Shown piece after piece: positions 1 through 8,187 of a stretch of DNA of 14,654 nt. The first letter of the stretch is position 1. Every line of letters begins with the position of its first letter. The DNA is from JBHPGW01 sp042569785 (GTDB taxonomy: Bacteria; Planctomycetota; Phycisphaerae; Sedimentisphaerales; Anaerobacaceae): contig JBHPGW010000062.1 in the NCBI GenBank assembly GCA_042569785.1, positions 1 to 14,654 on the forward strand, in the 5' to 3' direction. The position numbers and the translations under genes are program-made. The notes beneath the pieces are model-generated. The model saw only the letters and a list, made by a program, of their open reading frames with translations, searched no databases and was not told where the DNA came from.

Positions 1-2
1 TT

Positions 3-1691
3 ATGCCCGGCGCCGGCTTTGAGTTCCGCTCGATGCGGTCGACCTGGCGCAAAGCCGGTAAGCACGTTACGATATGTCGGGAAGAGGGAGGCCACTTTGG
101 TTTTCCAGATGTCGCCCAGGCAGGGCCGGATTCGAATCATCTTGTGTGTGTATGGCGCAACTCCTCTCATACGGGCGGCAGCTGGAATGACTCGATAAGT
201 CACAGCTACGATCAGGGACAGACCTGGTCGCCGCGTGCTGCGGCACCGGCACCGTTTAACAGTTACGGACATGTGCCGCGTATTCGCAGGCTAAGTGACG
301 GTTCGTTGGTTATGCTCGATGACTGGGGCAACCCCTACTGCAGTGATTGTGGTAACATTTTCCTTGACAGTACCGATGGCGGCCATACCTGGATAAACGA
401 GCGAACGCTTTACGTCAACGCCGCGGGCGGTACAGCTTCGAGTTGTCCGAGCAGGGTCACCGAATTGTCTGACGGTTCATGGCTTATCGCTAATTCAAGG
501 ATAGGCGACAGTCCGGCTCCTATCTGGGTGGAAATATTCCGCTCGACCGACCGTGGTCAATCGTGGGTAGTGTGGTCGGATCTTACAGTAGAAATATACG
601 GCACCGATGAAGCCAGTATTGTCGAATTGCCCGACGGCAGGTTGTTGATATTCACCCGCGGCAACCGATCTGACAATATGCCTTCTGTAAGAGCCTTTTC
701 AGATGATATGGGCCTTACGTGGGATTGGTTCGAGTCGCCGTTCCAGGTTACAGGCAGAACGGTCGCGGGGCTGTTAAATGACGGCAGGGCTATGGTGACA
801 TATCGTTCTAATATCGGCAGGGCAGCTCTGTGGGGCTGGGTCGGAGACCCGAATGACATGACCGGATTCCAAATTTCCGCCGGCCACTTCAATGACCATG
901 AAAGTGTCGGCTTGAAAGACGGCGAGTTGCACATCGATAACGACGGCTGTCGGGGTCAATTTACAATGTATAACATGCGACCGCCCGATACCGGCGGCTG
1001 CGTTATTGACGTTACTGCCGAAGTTAAGGTTTTGCGTAACGACGGTTACGCCGCGACGTTGTCTGTTCCTCGGGCAGGGAAACTTCGGATATTCCCCGAC
1101 CATATTGAAATGGCCCATGATCCTGCTGTCCGTGTCGATGTTACGCCGGGTGTTTTCCATACCTACCGTGTTGTGGCCCAGATCGGGCAAACCCAGATTT
1201 ATGTCGACGGGGCATTGGAAGTTAACGGTAATTTTGGTGATTCTACCTGGGGTAAATATTCGATGGGCTTCGGCAATGAGCAGCGCGGCTCCGGGACTAC
1301 CGAGGGCGATGTCCTTCGTTCCGGGCCGGACGTATTTTTGCGTCACATTTCACCTGATACTACCGGCTACAGTATCTGGAAGCGAGTCGAACAAACTCTC
1401 GACGATCCGGTTACCGGTCTCTGGCAATACTCATGGGTAGCTTCGACAGATGGTTTCCCGGATGAGTATCAGATGGATCACATTATAGAGATCGATGCCA
1501 CCGTAAGCGGTTGCGAACAGGGGTATTCCGGATGGGTACAGTTAGATGACGGTCGAATCTTTGTCGTCCATTACACCGACGACACCGCCGCCGCGAGTTT
1601 ATCACCTTACGCCAATTTGGGTATTCCCTGGATTCGCGGCACGTTTTTGGAACTGTCAGATTTGCCGCCAGCGCCACCTGCGGGGCCGTGA
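3..1691 (+). CDS. Sialidase-like (BNR/Asp-box) protein, 5'-truncated by the window edge
   Basis: Four Asp-boxes (S-x-D-x-G-x-T/S-W) lie at residues 68-75, 123-130, 181-188 and 233-240 of the visible 562 residues. Their spacing of about 50 residues is that of a six-bladed sialidase-type beta-propeller. Residues about 330-450 break the propeller with a stretch resembling a laminin-G/concanavalin-like domain (a 'TYRVVAQIGQTQIYVDG' pattern). The chain then returns to propeller-like sequence (WVQLDDGRIFVVHY, 511-524). Such proteins usually cleave or bind sialic acid or other glycans outside the cytoplasm. I cannot assign a complete catalytic Arg triad or nucleophilic Tyr, so activity is unproven. 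The first Met is at base 3 with no room for a ribosome site, and no signal peptide is visible, so the true start is probably upstream. The gene looks richer in GC than the ATPase genes. It ends 8 bp from the stop codon of the convergent nitroreductase. Confidence 0.75.
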   Translation: MPGAGFEFRSMRSTWRKAGKHVTICREEGGHFGFPDVAQAGPDSNHLVCVWRNSSHTGGSWNDSISHSYDQGQTWSPRAAAPAPFNSYGHVPRIRRLSDGSLVMLDDWGNPYCSDCGNIFLDSTDGGHTWINERTLYVNAAGGTASSCPSRVTELSDGSWLIANSRIGDSPAPIWVEIFRSTDRGQSWVVWSDLTVEIYGTDEASIVELPDGRLLIFTRGNRSDNMPSVRAFSDDMGLTWDWFESPFQVTGRTVAGLLNDGRAMVTYRSNIGRAALWGWVGDPNDMTGFQISAGHFNDHESVGLKDGELHIDNDGCRGQFTMYNMRPPDTGGCVIDVTAEVKVLRNDGYAATLSVPRAGKLRIFPDHIEMAHDPAVRVDVTPGVFHTYRVVAQIGQTQIYVDGALEVNGNFGDSTWGKYSMGFGNEQRGSGTTEGDVLRSGPDVFLRHISPDTTGYSIWKRVEQTLDDPVTGLWQYSWVASTDGFPDEYQMDHIIEIDATVSGCEQGYSGWVQLDDGRIFVVHYTDDTAAASLSPYANLGIPWIRGTFLELSDLPPAPPAGP

Positions 1692-1699
1692 CTTAATCG

Positions 1700-2269
1700 C
1701 TAACCGATGATGATCTCATCCAGTGGGCGTTTGGGGACGTGGTGTGTTTGTTTGTTGTCGCGGTAGTATTTTATGTCGCCGGTTATTTCGGTAGATTCTA
1801 TTGTGACTTGTTCTTTTGGTTTGCCTAAAGCTAAGGCCAGAAGTATTTCGTAACACGGGGGAATTTTCAAGCTTTTAGCCAGTTCTTTTCGATGGATCGA
1901 GCCTACCATGCAGCCACCTAAGCCTTTTTCTACGGCGCCGAGCAGGATCGATTGAGCTGTGATTCCGTGATCGCAGCCGAAAGTTTTGGTTATATCTGTA
2001 TCGCCGAGAATGATGATATAGGCGGAAGGTCTTTCGCTTTCAGCGGGGCCGGCCCAGTCTTTCAGATAGCCTGCCCATACCAGTCGCTCGAAGATCAGGG
2101 CGTTTTTCCCTGCATCACAGGAAAGAATGTATTTTAGAGGCTGTAAATTAGCGCCGGATGGACAGAGTCTGGCCATGTCTATTAGTTCAGCAAGTGTTTG
2201 GTGTTCTATTTTGTAGTCCTGATGAAAACGGCGGTAACTTCTGTTTTTTGTTAGCAGTTTCTTTAGCAT
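1700..2269 (-). CDS. Nitroreductase-family FMN flavoprotein
   Basis: A 189-residue protein of the nitroreductase fold, which uses FMN and NAD(P)H to reduce nitro-compounds, quinones, flavins or related acceptors in the cytoplasm. Visible marks are the N-terminal FMN-phosphate motif RSYRRF (residues 10-15), the PSGANLQP segment (37-44), and the GITAQSILLGAVEKGLGGC helix (102-120) that packs on the flavin, followed by a GK pair (149-150). The length is normal for the compact members of the family; the substrate cannot be read from the sequence. The start codon lies 9 bp after the stop of ATPase subunit D with no strong Shine-Dalgarno, so it is probably the last gene of the ATPase transcript and translationally coupled. 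No intrinsic terminator is visible in the 8 bp before the convergent sialidase-like gene. Confidence 0.85.
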   Translation of the reverse strand: MLKKLLTKNRSYRRFHQDYKIEHQTLAELIDMARLCPSGANLQPLKYILSCDAGKNALIFERLVWAGYLKDWAGPAESERPSAYIIILGDTDITKTFGCDHGITAQSILLGAVEKGLGGCMVGSIHRKELAKSLKIPPCYEILLALALGKPKEQVTIESTEITGDIKYYRDNKQTHHVPKRPLDEIIIG

Positions 2270-2278
2270 TTTTAGATT

Positions 2279-2896
2279 TTATGCTCGGATCATGTCGGCG
2301 ATCTTCATTAGTCTGCTTATGTTGTCGCGTTCGACTTCGCCGAGCCTTGAGAAGATGTACTTGATGGTCTCCTGGAGTTCCGGGATCACAACGTGTTCCA
2401 GGACGTTGACCCTTCTGCGTGTCATCTGCAGTTCGATGGCCAGTAGTCGTGCCTGTTTTTCCTTTTCCGCTAATTCGATCAAACTATCGAAGGCCCTCTC
2501 CAAAGCCAGCAGCGCAACATCCATTTCACCGGAAGTTGTCGCGAAGCCGTAGCAGATAATCTCGCCGGACATCTCTTTTACCATCTTAGGAACCTTGACA
2601 CTCATAATGCTGGCGAATTGTACCACTAAACTGAACTTTTTGGTAGGTACTTCCAGAGCAGCCTTTGTGTCTTCCGGCTCCATTGTCGCTTGTGCGAGCA
2701 TGAAACGTCTGCACGTTTCGAGAAGTTCAGCTTCGACCTTTTTACGTAATGGTTGAATGTCTCTTGCTATTTGGATCAACTGCCGTGAAATTTCGTCACG
2801 TTTTTCACTGAGCAGGTGATGACCCCGACTGGCAAGGCCTATGCGTTTGCGCAGTTGAAGCAGTTCCATTCTTGTCGCGTTTACATTTGTCAGCAT
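2279..2896 (-). CDS. atpD: V/A-type ATPase subunit D (central rotor shaft)
   Basis: A 205-residue protein of two long helical stretches (about 10-75 and 125-195) that form the coiled-coil axle turning inside the A3B3 head. The C-terminal half has the family signature TRRRVNVLE...VIPELQETIKYI at about 159-181, then LGEVERDNISRLMKI. The middle part (about 80-125) is the small globular region that contacts subunit F. The length matches the family. The start lies 6 bp after the stop of subunit B and has no clear Shine-Dalgarno, which suggests translational coupling; the Met at residue 10 is a possible alternative start. The symbol follows V/A-type naming and is not the F-type beta subunit. Confidence 0.95.
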   Translation of the reverse strand: MLTNVNATRMELLQLRKRIGLASRGHHLLSEKRDEISRQLIQIARDIQPLRKKVEAELLETCRRFMLAQATMEPEDTKAALEVPTKKFSLVVQFASIMSVKVPKMVKEMSGEIICYGFATTSGEMDVALLALERAFDSLIELAEKEKQARLLAIELQMTRRRVNVLEHVVIPELQETIKYIFSRLGEVERDNISRLMKIADMIRA

Positions 2897-2902
2897 AGTT
2901 TG

Positions 2903-4282
2903 TTATTTTCTAAATTTAGGCATATACTTTTCGATCAGTTCGACATCGATTCGTTTGAGTTCTACGTTATCGAACATACTCAGCAGTTCCCAGCCCAGGT
3001 CGAGGGTCTGTTCTATGGTTCGGTTTTCGTAATAACCCTGCGAAATATATCTGGCTTCGAACTCGTTGGCGAATGTCATATACTTTTTGTCTTCATCGGA
3101 AAGGGCGGCTTCACCCATAATCGTTGCCAGTTCCTGCGCGTCTTTGCCGCGAGCATAAGCAGCGTAGAGCTGGTTGTAAAGGTCAGCGTGGTCCTCACGG
3201 GTTTTGCCTTCGCCGATACCCTTATCTTTAAGTCTCGAAAGAGACGGCAGGACGTCTACCGGCGGAGCAATTGCTTTTCTGTGCAGCGAGCGTGAAAGGA
3301 TGATCTGGCCTTCGGTGATGTAGCCGGTAAGGTCGGGGACAGGATGGGTCTTGTCGTCTTCGGGCATTGTCAGGACCGGTACCATTGTGATCGAACCGGT
3401 TTTGCCTTTGATCCGGCCGGAACGTTCGTAAACTGTTGCAAGGTCAGTGTAGAGGTAACCAGGATAGCCTCGACGGCCTGGAACTTCTTTTCTGGCGGCA
3501 CTGATCTCACGAAGAGCGTCGCAATAGTTGGTCATGTCATTTAGGATAACCAATACATGCATGTCCTGCTCGAAGGCGAGGTATTCAGCTGCGGTGAGCG
3601 CGAATCTCGGGGTTGCGATTCGTTCGATAGCTGGGTCGTTAGCGAGATTGATGAACATTACCGCACGCTCGATAGCGCCGGTTTCTTTGAGGTCGTTGAT
3701 GAAGAACTGAGCGGCTTCAAAGGTGATACCCATCGCGGCAAAGACTACGGCAAATTGCTCACCTTTACCGCGGACGGTTGCCTGTCGTGCTAATTGTGCG
3801 GCGATTTCATCATGGGGCAGGCCGGCACCGGAGAAGATCGGCAGCTTCTGGCCTCTAACGAGAGGGTTCAATCCGTCAATAGTAGAGATACCGGTCTGGA
3901 TGAACTCGTTGGGATAGTCCCTGCCGTAGGGATTGATGGGGCTGCCGTTGATGTCCATACTCATTTCGGCGATGATCGCGGGGCCCCCGTCTTTCGGTTC
4001 ACCAAGGCCGTTAAAGACCCTTCCCAGAATATCCGGCGATAAACCCAGCTCCAGAGGCTTACCGAGGAACCTGACGGTACTATCCTTGACGTCGATACCT
4101 TCGGTCCCTTCGAAGACCTGGATGAGAACCTTATCTTTTTCGACCTGAAGGACCTGGCCGTGTCTCAAAGAGCCGTCGCCAAGTTCCACATCTACAATGT
4201 GTCCGAACTTGGCCTCGTCGACCTTTTCAACCAGCATCAGCGGGCCATAAATACTACTGACTGTTTGGTATTCTTTAAGCAT
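2903..4282 (-). CDS. atpB: V/A-type ATPase subunit B (non-catalytic head subunit)
   Basis: A 459-residue regulatory/non-catalytic subunit of the A3B3 hexamer. In place of a Walker A motif it has the degenerate SGAGLPHDEI (151-160), as expected for B. Other family marks are DINGSPINPYGRDYPNEFIQTG (about 110-131), the ATPase alpha/beta signature region PGRRGYPGYLYTDLATVYERSGR, and the C-terminal helical domain ending in MPKFRK. Three non-catalytic sites form at its interface with subunit A. The ATG is preceded by AGGAG at 6 nt, a good ribosome site that fixes the start. It is separated from subunit A by 49 bp holding a 7-bp-period repeat with an 8-bp hairpin, and it is followed 6 bp later by subunit D. 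Confidence 0.97.
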   Translation of the reverse strand: MLKEYQTVSSIYGPLMLVEKVDEAKFGHIVDVELGDGSLRHGQVLQVEKDKVLIQVFEGTEGIDVKDSTVRFLGKPLELGLSPDILGRVFNGLGEPKDGGPAIIAEMSMDINGSPINPYGRDYPNEFIQTGISTIDGLNPLVRGQKLPIFSGAGLPHDEIAAQLARQATVRGKGEQFAVVFAAMGITFEAAQFFINDLKETGAIERAVMFINLANDPAIERIATPRFALTAAEYLAFEQDMHVLVILNDMTNYCDALREISAARKEVPGRRGYPGYLYTDLATVYERSGRIKGKTGSITMVPVLTMPEDDKTHPVPDLTGYITEGQIILSRSLHRKAIAPPVDVLPSLSRLKDKGIGEGKTREDHADLYNQLYAAYARGKDAQELATIMGEAALSDEDKKYMTFANEFEARYISQGYYENRTIEQTLDLGWELLSMFDNVELKRIDVELIEKYMPKFRK

Positions 4283-4297
4283 TTTGTACTCCTGTTT

Positions 4298-4332
4298 CGT
4301 ATCTCGTGAAGCTTATCGCGCTTCACGTTTTT
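4298..4332. repeat. 7-bp-period array with hairpin between subunits A and B
   Basis: Five heptamers in phase read on the plus strand CGTATCT, CGTGAAG, CTTATCG, CGCTTCA, CGTTTTT, just reaching the stop codon of subunit A. CGTGAAGC (4305-4312) and GCTTCACG (4320-4327) form a perfect 8-bp stem around a 7-nt loop. The following T-run is on the plus strand, opposite to the operon, so this is not a normal terminator for the ATPase message. It could be an mRNA stability or processing site between A and B. Confidence 0.65.
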
Positions 4333-6110
4333 TATACTGACAATGACGACTGCAACTTTTTCATTTGCTCATCGATCGTATCTCTTATTTTCACCACATC
4401 AGCTAACTGTTCCTGTGGTATATATTTTGCCCTTGCGATATCTTCTCTAACATCAAGTTTGAAGATGTCGGCTGTCTCGACACCTGCTTCGATAGCGGCT
4501 GATGCCTGGTCGTGGAAGTGCAGGATGTTTTTGAGCATTTCACATTGTTTGTCCAGTTCGGTAAAGGTATCGACCTTATGGAAAGCGTTCTGATGGAGGT
4601 AGTCTTCCCTGAGCGATTTTGAGGTTTCAAGTGACAGTCTATCGGCAGGTGAAAGAGCTTCGGCTCCGACCAGTCGGACGATCTCAAGCAGGCTCGATTC
4701 TTTTTCCAGCATTCCCATTGCTATTGTCAGCAGTTTGTCCATTTCGATACCCATCTCTTTATCTTCGAAGCATTCTCGTAGATACTGCTTATAGAATGAG
4801 TAACTTGTCAGCCAGTCGATAGCGGGGAAATGTCTCTGCTGGGCGAGTCTTGCCTGCAGTGACCAGAAGACCTTAACTACGTGCAGTGTAGCCTGTACAA
4901 CCGAATCGGAAAGGTCACCACCAGGAGGGCTTACGGCACCGATGATCGAAAGTGTTCCTTCACGAGCAGGGCTGCCGGCACATTCGACTCGGCCTGATCT
5001 TTCATAGAATGATGCGATTCTTGCACCGAGATACGCGGGGTACCCTTCTTCCGCGGGCATTTCTTCGAGTCGGGTCGAGATCTCACGCATAGCTTCTGCC
5101 CATCGGCTTGTACTGTCAGCCATCAACGCTACCGAGTAACCCATGTCACGGTAATACTCCGCTATAGTAATTCCGGTATAAACCGATGCTTCTCTCGCTG
5201 CTACCGGCATGTTGGATGTATTTGCGATCAGGATCGAGCGTTTCATCAAAGGCTCGCCGCTTCGCGGGTCCTTCAATTCCGGGAACTCTGTCAATACGTC
5301 GGTCATTTCGTTTCCGCGTTCGCCGCAGCCTACGTAGACAACGATGTCGGCATCAACCCACTTAGCCAACTGATGCTGAACAACAGTTTTACCTGTCCCA
5401 AATGGGCCGGGGACACAAGCTGTTCCGCCCTTGGCGATGGGGAAAAACGTGTCGATGACCCGCTGGCCTGTAACGAGAATTTTGTTCGGAGCAAGTCGGC
5501 TTGCGGCTTCTCTGGCGTTACGTACGGGGCATTGCTGCATTAACTGTAGATTTGTTTCGCTGCCATCTTCAGCGGCTACAACGCCGATTGGTTCGACGAT
5601 CGTGTAGTCACCTTCGGATATCGATTTGAGTGTCCCCTCGACGCCGTCTGGTACCATTATCTTATGGACGACCAGGCTTGATTCGTCTACCGTACCGACT
5701 ATGTCACCGGGGACAACTTTTGCGCCGGCTTCGACGGTTGGAGCGAAGTGCCATTTCTTTTCCCTGTTAAGGCCGGGAACATTGACACCACGGCTCATAT
5801 AGGGACCTTCAATTTCATAGAGCGAGTTCAAGGGCCTTTGGATACCGTCGTAAATACTTTCGATCAGGCCAGGGCCAAGCTCAACGCTCAAAGGCGCTTT
5901 GGTATCGATAACAGGCTCGCCAGGCCCGAGACCAGTAGTTTCCTCATAAACCTGTATCGAAGCCAGGTCGCCGTGCAGTTCAACGATCTCGCCGATAAGG
6001 CTGAGTTTACCTACGCGAACCACGTCGTACATTCTGGCACCGGCCATACCCTCGGCCACCACAACAGGCCCGGCTACCTTAACAATACTGCCTTGTCTCG
6101 TTTCACTCAT
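4332..6110 (-). CDS. atpA: V/A-type ATPase subunit A (catalytic)
   Basis: The catalytic ATP-hydrolysing/synthesising subunit, 592 residues from the chosen start. The Walker A loop is GPFGTGKT (235-242; Lys241 and Thr242 bind phosphate and Mg). GCGERGNEM (261-269) contains the catalytic Glu264, and MADSTSRWAEAMREIS (330-345) is the Walker B/arginine-rich region. The 'non-homologous' insertion typical of A subunits lies at about 110-200 (SRGVNVPGL, WHFAPTVEAG, VEPIG). The reading frame is open to 6302, but the first 64 residues do not resemble the family. The ATG at 6108-6110 starts the family sequence (MSETRQGSIVKVAGPVV) and has GAAAGG 7 nt upstream, so I start there. It lies 28 bp downstream of subunit F. 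Confidence 0.97.
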   Translation of the reverse strand: MSETRQGSIVKVAGPVVVAEGMAGARMYDVVRVGKLSLIGEIVELHGDLASIQVYEETTGLGPGEPVIDTKAPLSVELGPGLIESIYDGIQRPLNSLYEIEGPYMSRGVNVPGLNREKKWHFAPTVEAGAKVVPGDIVGTVDESSLVVHKIMVPDGVEGTLKSISEGDYTIVEPIGVVAAEDGSETNLQLMQQCPVRNAREAASRLAPNKILVTGQRVIDTFFPIAKGGTACVPGPFGTGKTVVQHQLAKWVDADIVVYVGCGERGNEMTDVLTEFPELKDPRSGEPLMKRSILIANTSNMPVAAREASVYTGITIAEYYRDMGYSVALMADSTSRWAEAMREISTRLEEMPAEEGYPAYLGARIASFYERSGRVECAGSPAREGTLSIIGAVSPPGGDLSDSVVQATLHVVKVFWSLQARLAQQRHFPAIDWLTSYSFYKQYLRECFEDKEMGIEMDKLLTIAMGMLEKESSLLEIVRLVGAEALSPADRLSLETSKSLREDYLHQNAFHKVDTFTELDKQCEMLKNILHFHDQASAAIEAGVETADIFKLDVREDIARAKYIPQEQLADVVKIRDTIDEQMKKLQSSLSV

Positions 6111-6117
6111 TGTAAAA

Positions 6118-6123
6118 CCTTTC
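6118..6123 (-). promoter_or_regulatory. Ribosome binding site that fixes the subunit A start
   Basis: GAAAGG on the minus strand, 7 nt before the ATG at 6110. It supports the 592-residue subunit A over the longer open frame to 6302, which would overlap almost half of subunit F. Confidence 0.7.
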
Positions 6124-6150
6124 TTTTCGCAATACGCATCACGCATCACT
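6123..6150. repeat. 7-bp-period array across the subunit F end
   Basis: Four plus-strand heptamers in phase: CTTTTCG, CAATACG, CATCACG, CATCACT (minus-strand consensus near CGTGATG). The array spans the stop codon of subunit F (6139-6141) and supplies its last codons (Ser-Asp-Ala-stop). It then fills the gap almost to the subunit A ribosome site. Confidence 0.6.
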
Positions 6151-6462
6151 AAAAATATTAATTCCGGTTGCCATTTTAAGTACTTCTCCAAGTGCCTTTG
6201 TCGCAAAGCCTGTCGATGCCGTGGTAAATGGTACAACGACAATGCCTGGTACCGGTTTATTTTCCACCTCAACGAAGACCTCTTGTGCGGCTGCTGCGAC
6301 ATTTTCAGCGACCACTACTAAGGCATAGTTGCCCTGGACGATTTTTTCAGCCGTCTCAATTACCTTCTCGGATTCGTCAGATGTCGGGAAAGTCTCCACG
6401 CCCAACGCCGAAAACGGCATCACAAAATCAGCACTACCTAAAACAGCTACTTTACCTTCCAT
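6139..6462 (-). CDS. atpF: V/A-type ATPase subunit F (rotor-shaft accessory)
   Basis: A protein of about 107 residues with a Rossmann-like alternating fold: MEGKVAVLGSADFVMPFSALGVETFPTS opens with the first strand and loop, then a YALVVVAENV strand, then VPGIVVVPF. It binds the lower end of subunit D and can modulate hydrolysis. The frame is open from a GTG at 6495, but those 11 extra residues (TRASKKRHTK) come from a 7-bp-period repeat and do not fit the family, so I start at the ATG at 6460-6462. No good Shine-Dalgarno precedes it. The C-terminal residues (SDA) are also encoded by a repeat array. V/A-type naming; this is not the F-type b subunit. Confidence 0.9.
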   Translation of the reverse strand: MEGKVAVLGSADFVMPFSALGVETFPTSDESEKVIETAEKIVQGNYALVVVAENVAAAAQEVFVEVENKPVPGIVVVPFTTASTGFATKALGEVLKMATGINIFSDA

Positions 6463-6465
6463 TTT

Positions 6466-6512
6466 CGTATGTCGTTTTTTCGAGGCACGAGTCACGGGCC
6501 ACGAGAAACGAA
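6466..6512. repeat. 7-bp-period array between subunits C and F
   Basis: CG dinucleotides occur at 6466, 6473, 6481, 6488, 6495, 6502 and 6509, every 7 bases with one step of 8. The minus strand reads CGTTTCT, CGTGGCC, CGTGACT, CGTGCCT, CGAAAAA and on towards the subunit F ATG. It fills essentially the whole 50-bp gap between the stop of subunit C and the start of subunit F. The unit CGTGACT is shared with the array at 14370-14404. Confidence 0.75.
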
Positions 6513-7550
6513 CTATTCTCCTAATCGATCTAAAATAAGTTTCGTATCCAGGGCGTTCTTTTTGGCAGTCAATATCAAACGCACCGTTCTAATTTCATAT
6601 TCCGCTCTCAAAAGATAAGCGATTACCGGCTGGATACCGGCAGTTATCTGAGAGGTTGTTTTTAAAAAACCCATTAAATGGTCCTCACACTTTTGCTCAA
6701 GCTTTAAGAATGAGTTGTTGGTGTTAAGGTAAGCGGCGCCGGCTTCGACGATATCGAAGTAGGGCGTTGCGAAGAATAACGGTGCCAGAGCTTCGTACCC
6801 GATATCCAAACCATGTTTGAGCTTGTCAGAGTCGACATAACCGCCACTTATAAAAACATCCCGGGTTTGCGACTCGGTGAATTTGAGCCTAAGCATCGTC
6901 CTTATATTTGTCAGGTCGATCTGCATCCTGAACAGTTCAAGGATAAAGGTGTTTTTCAATTCTTCGGCGCGTTTTAGTTTGAACTCGAAATGTGATTTAT
7001 CGAGTGCGTGATCGATCTGACGAATGTCTTTATCCTGATAGTATGCAAGTACCGCCTGTTCGATGGCCTCTTGTATATGGATCGGAAGGGGGGCATAATT
7101 TTCTTCTTCGAAGATCGCCTCGAACTCATCGCCTGGTACCGAACCGTCCTTACTATAATCGCTTCCCAAAGGTTTTTCCGTCAGCTTTCTTCGAAGAGCC
7201 AGCCTCATATTCGCGAAATCTTCGCGTATTTTCAAGGGCTCGGCGAACTTCTCATCTACGACCAGGTCGCTGAAAGTTTTTCTAACGTGCGACCTTTGCT
7301 CAAGCAACGTATTCTCAACATCCGCAAAGCTTTTGCTTGTCGAGCCCAGAGAATATTGAGTCGAACTTAGTAGTTCAAGAGCGGCCTCGAAGTTTTCGGC
7401 ATTGGCCATATCCAGGAAAGTGCCGTGACTTAGCAACTGTGTCTCAAGCGATCGCGCACAAGCAGCTGCGAAGGCGTATTCCCAGTCATCAGGGCCCACG
7501 GATGGGTAAATATAAAAATCCAAAACAGGCTGTTCTGCGATATCAACCAT
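6513..7550 (-). CDS. atpC: V/A-type ATPase subunit C (socket linking rotor shaft and ring)
   Basis: A 345-residue soluble subunit of the V0 d/AC39 family. It sits on the K ring and receives the D/F shaft. Family-type repeats of its helical modules are visible: DLTNIRTMLRLKF (residues about 214-226) and the C-terminal EYEIRTVRLILTAKKNALD...ILDRLGE. The N-terminal part WEYAFAAACARSLETQLLS matches the first module, and the length is normal. The ATG at 7548-7550 follows subunit E by 19 bp with only a weak GAG ribosome site. A second ATG 4 bases upstream is out of frame. V/A-type naming; this is not F-type epsilon. Confidence 0.9.
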   Translation of the reverse strand: MVDIAEQPVLDFYIYPSVGPDDWEYAFAAACARSLETQLLSHGTFLDMANAENFEAALELLSSTQYSLGSTSKSFADVENTLLEQRSHVRKTFSDLVVDEKFAEPLKIREDFANMRLALRRKLTEKPLGSDYSKDGSVPGDEFEAIFEEENYAPLPIHIQEAIEQAVLAYYQDKDIRQIDHALDKSHFEFKLKRAEELKNTFILELFRMQIDLTNIRTMLRLKFTESQTRDVFISGGYVDSDKLKHGLDIGYEALAPLFFATPYFDIVEAGAAYLNTNNSFLKLEQKCEDHLMGFLKTTSQITAGIQPVIAYLLRAEYEIRTVRLILTAKKNALDTKLILDRLGE

Positions 7551-7569
7551 TCATTTTCTCGATCTATTT

Positions 7570-8163
7570 TTAATCTGCGAAAAGCTCTTTTGCCAAATCC
7601 ATTTCCAGTTGGCCGCGTGCCTGTGAGAGTAACACAGCCAGTGAGACATTGTTTTTTACCTTGCCGCGCGAGAGAATAAAGCCGCCTCGGATATTTTGTT
7701 TTTCTGAGGCCAGCTTTAAAGTGCCCTTACCATCGGAAGCCAGCTTTTTGTTGACCTGTTTGACGAAGTCAGCATCGATTCGAGTTTCGTTAGTATCGAC
7801 AACAACTTCTTCATCGCCGACCTCAACAGCCTGGACCATTAGTTCTGTCATTATTCTGCGGTAATCGTCATCGGGCAGATTCTCCAAATGAACCTGGGCG
7901 GTGGCGAATATTTCGTTGAGTATCTGTCTTTTCTCAGCGAGTAAATCTTTGGCCGTTTCCATTCTCGCCGCTGCCAGCAGATGCGATCTTCTTTCTTCAC
8001 CAGCGGCTTTGGCCAGCATCTCGGTTTGCTTTTCGTACTCTGCGAGCTCTTTATCGAGCTGCATTTTTTCCGCTGCGGCAGATTTATCTGTTTGTGTCTT
8101 TATCTTCGAGGCTTCTTCGCGTGCCTGGGCGAGTATCTTTTCTATTACTTTATCGGCATTCAT
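7570..8163 (-). CDS. atpE: V/A-type ATPase subunit E (peripheral stalk)
   Basis: A 197-residue stalk protein. Residues 1 to about 95 are a charged, Ala/Lys/Glu-rich coiled coil (MNADKVIEKILAQAREEASKI, then ELAEYEKQTEMLAK). The C-terminal domain is globular, with VVVDTNETRIDADFV and the typical NIRGGFILSRGKVKNNVSL stretch before the last helix. It pairs with subunit H/G to tie the head to subunit I and resist rotor torque. The ATG has AAAGGATAG just upstream. It lies 24 bp after subunit K and 19 bp before subunit C, in the usual E-C-F order. V/A-type naming; this is not the F-type c subunit. Confidence 0.93.
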   Translation of the reverse strand: MNADKVIEKILAQAREEASKIKTQTDKSAAAEKMQLDKELAEYEKQTEMLAKAAGEERRSHLLAAARMETAKDLLAEKRQILNEIFATAQVHLENLPDDDYRRIMTELMVQAVEVGDEEVVVDTNETRIDADFVKQVNKKLASDGKGTLKLASEKQNIRGGFILSRGKVKNNVSLAVLLSQARGQLEMDLAKELFAD

Positions 8164-8187
8164 TTTCTATCCTTTTGTAAAATGCGA

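Noticed and set aside
774..1346. 190-residue minus-strand open frame inside the sialidase-like gene
   Set aside because: It is antisense to a clear Asp-box protein, has no recognisable motif and no ribosome site I could support.
4305..4332. Intrinsic terminator between subunits A and B
   Set aside because: The T-run follows the stem on the plus strand, while the operon is transcribed from the minus strand.
6111..6302. N-terminal extension of 64 residues on subunit A
   Set aside because: It overlaps the end of subunit F, has no family similarity, and the ATG at 6110 has a good ribosome site.
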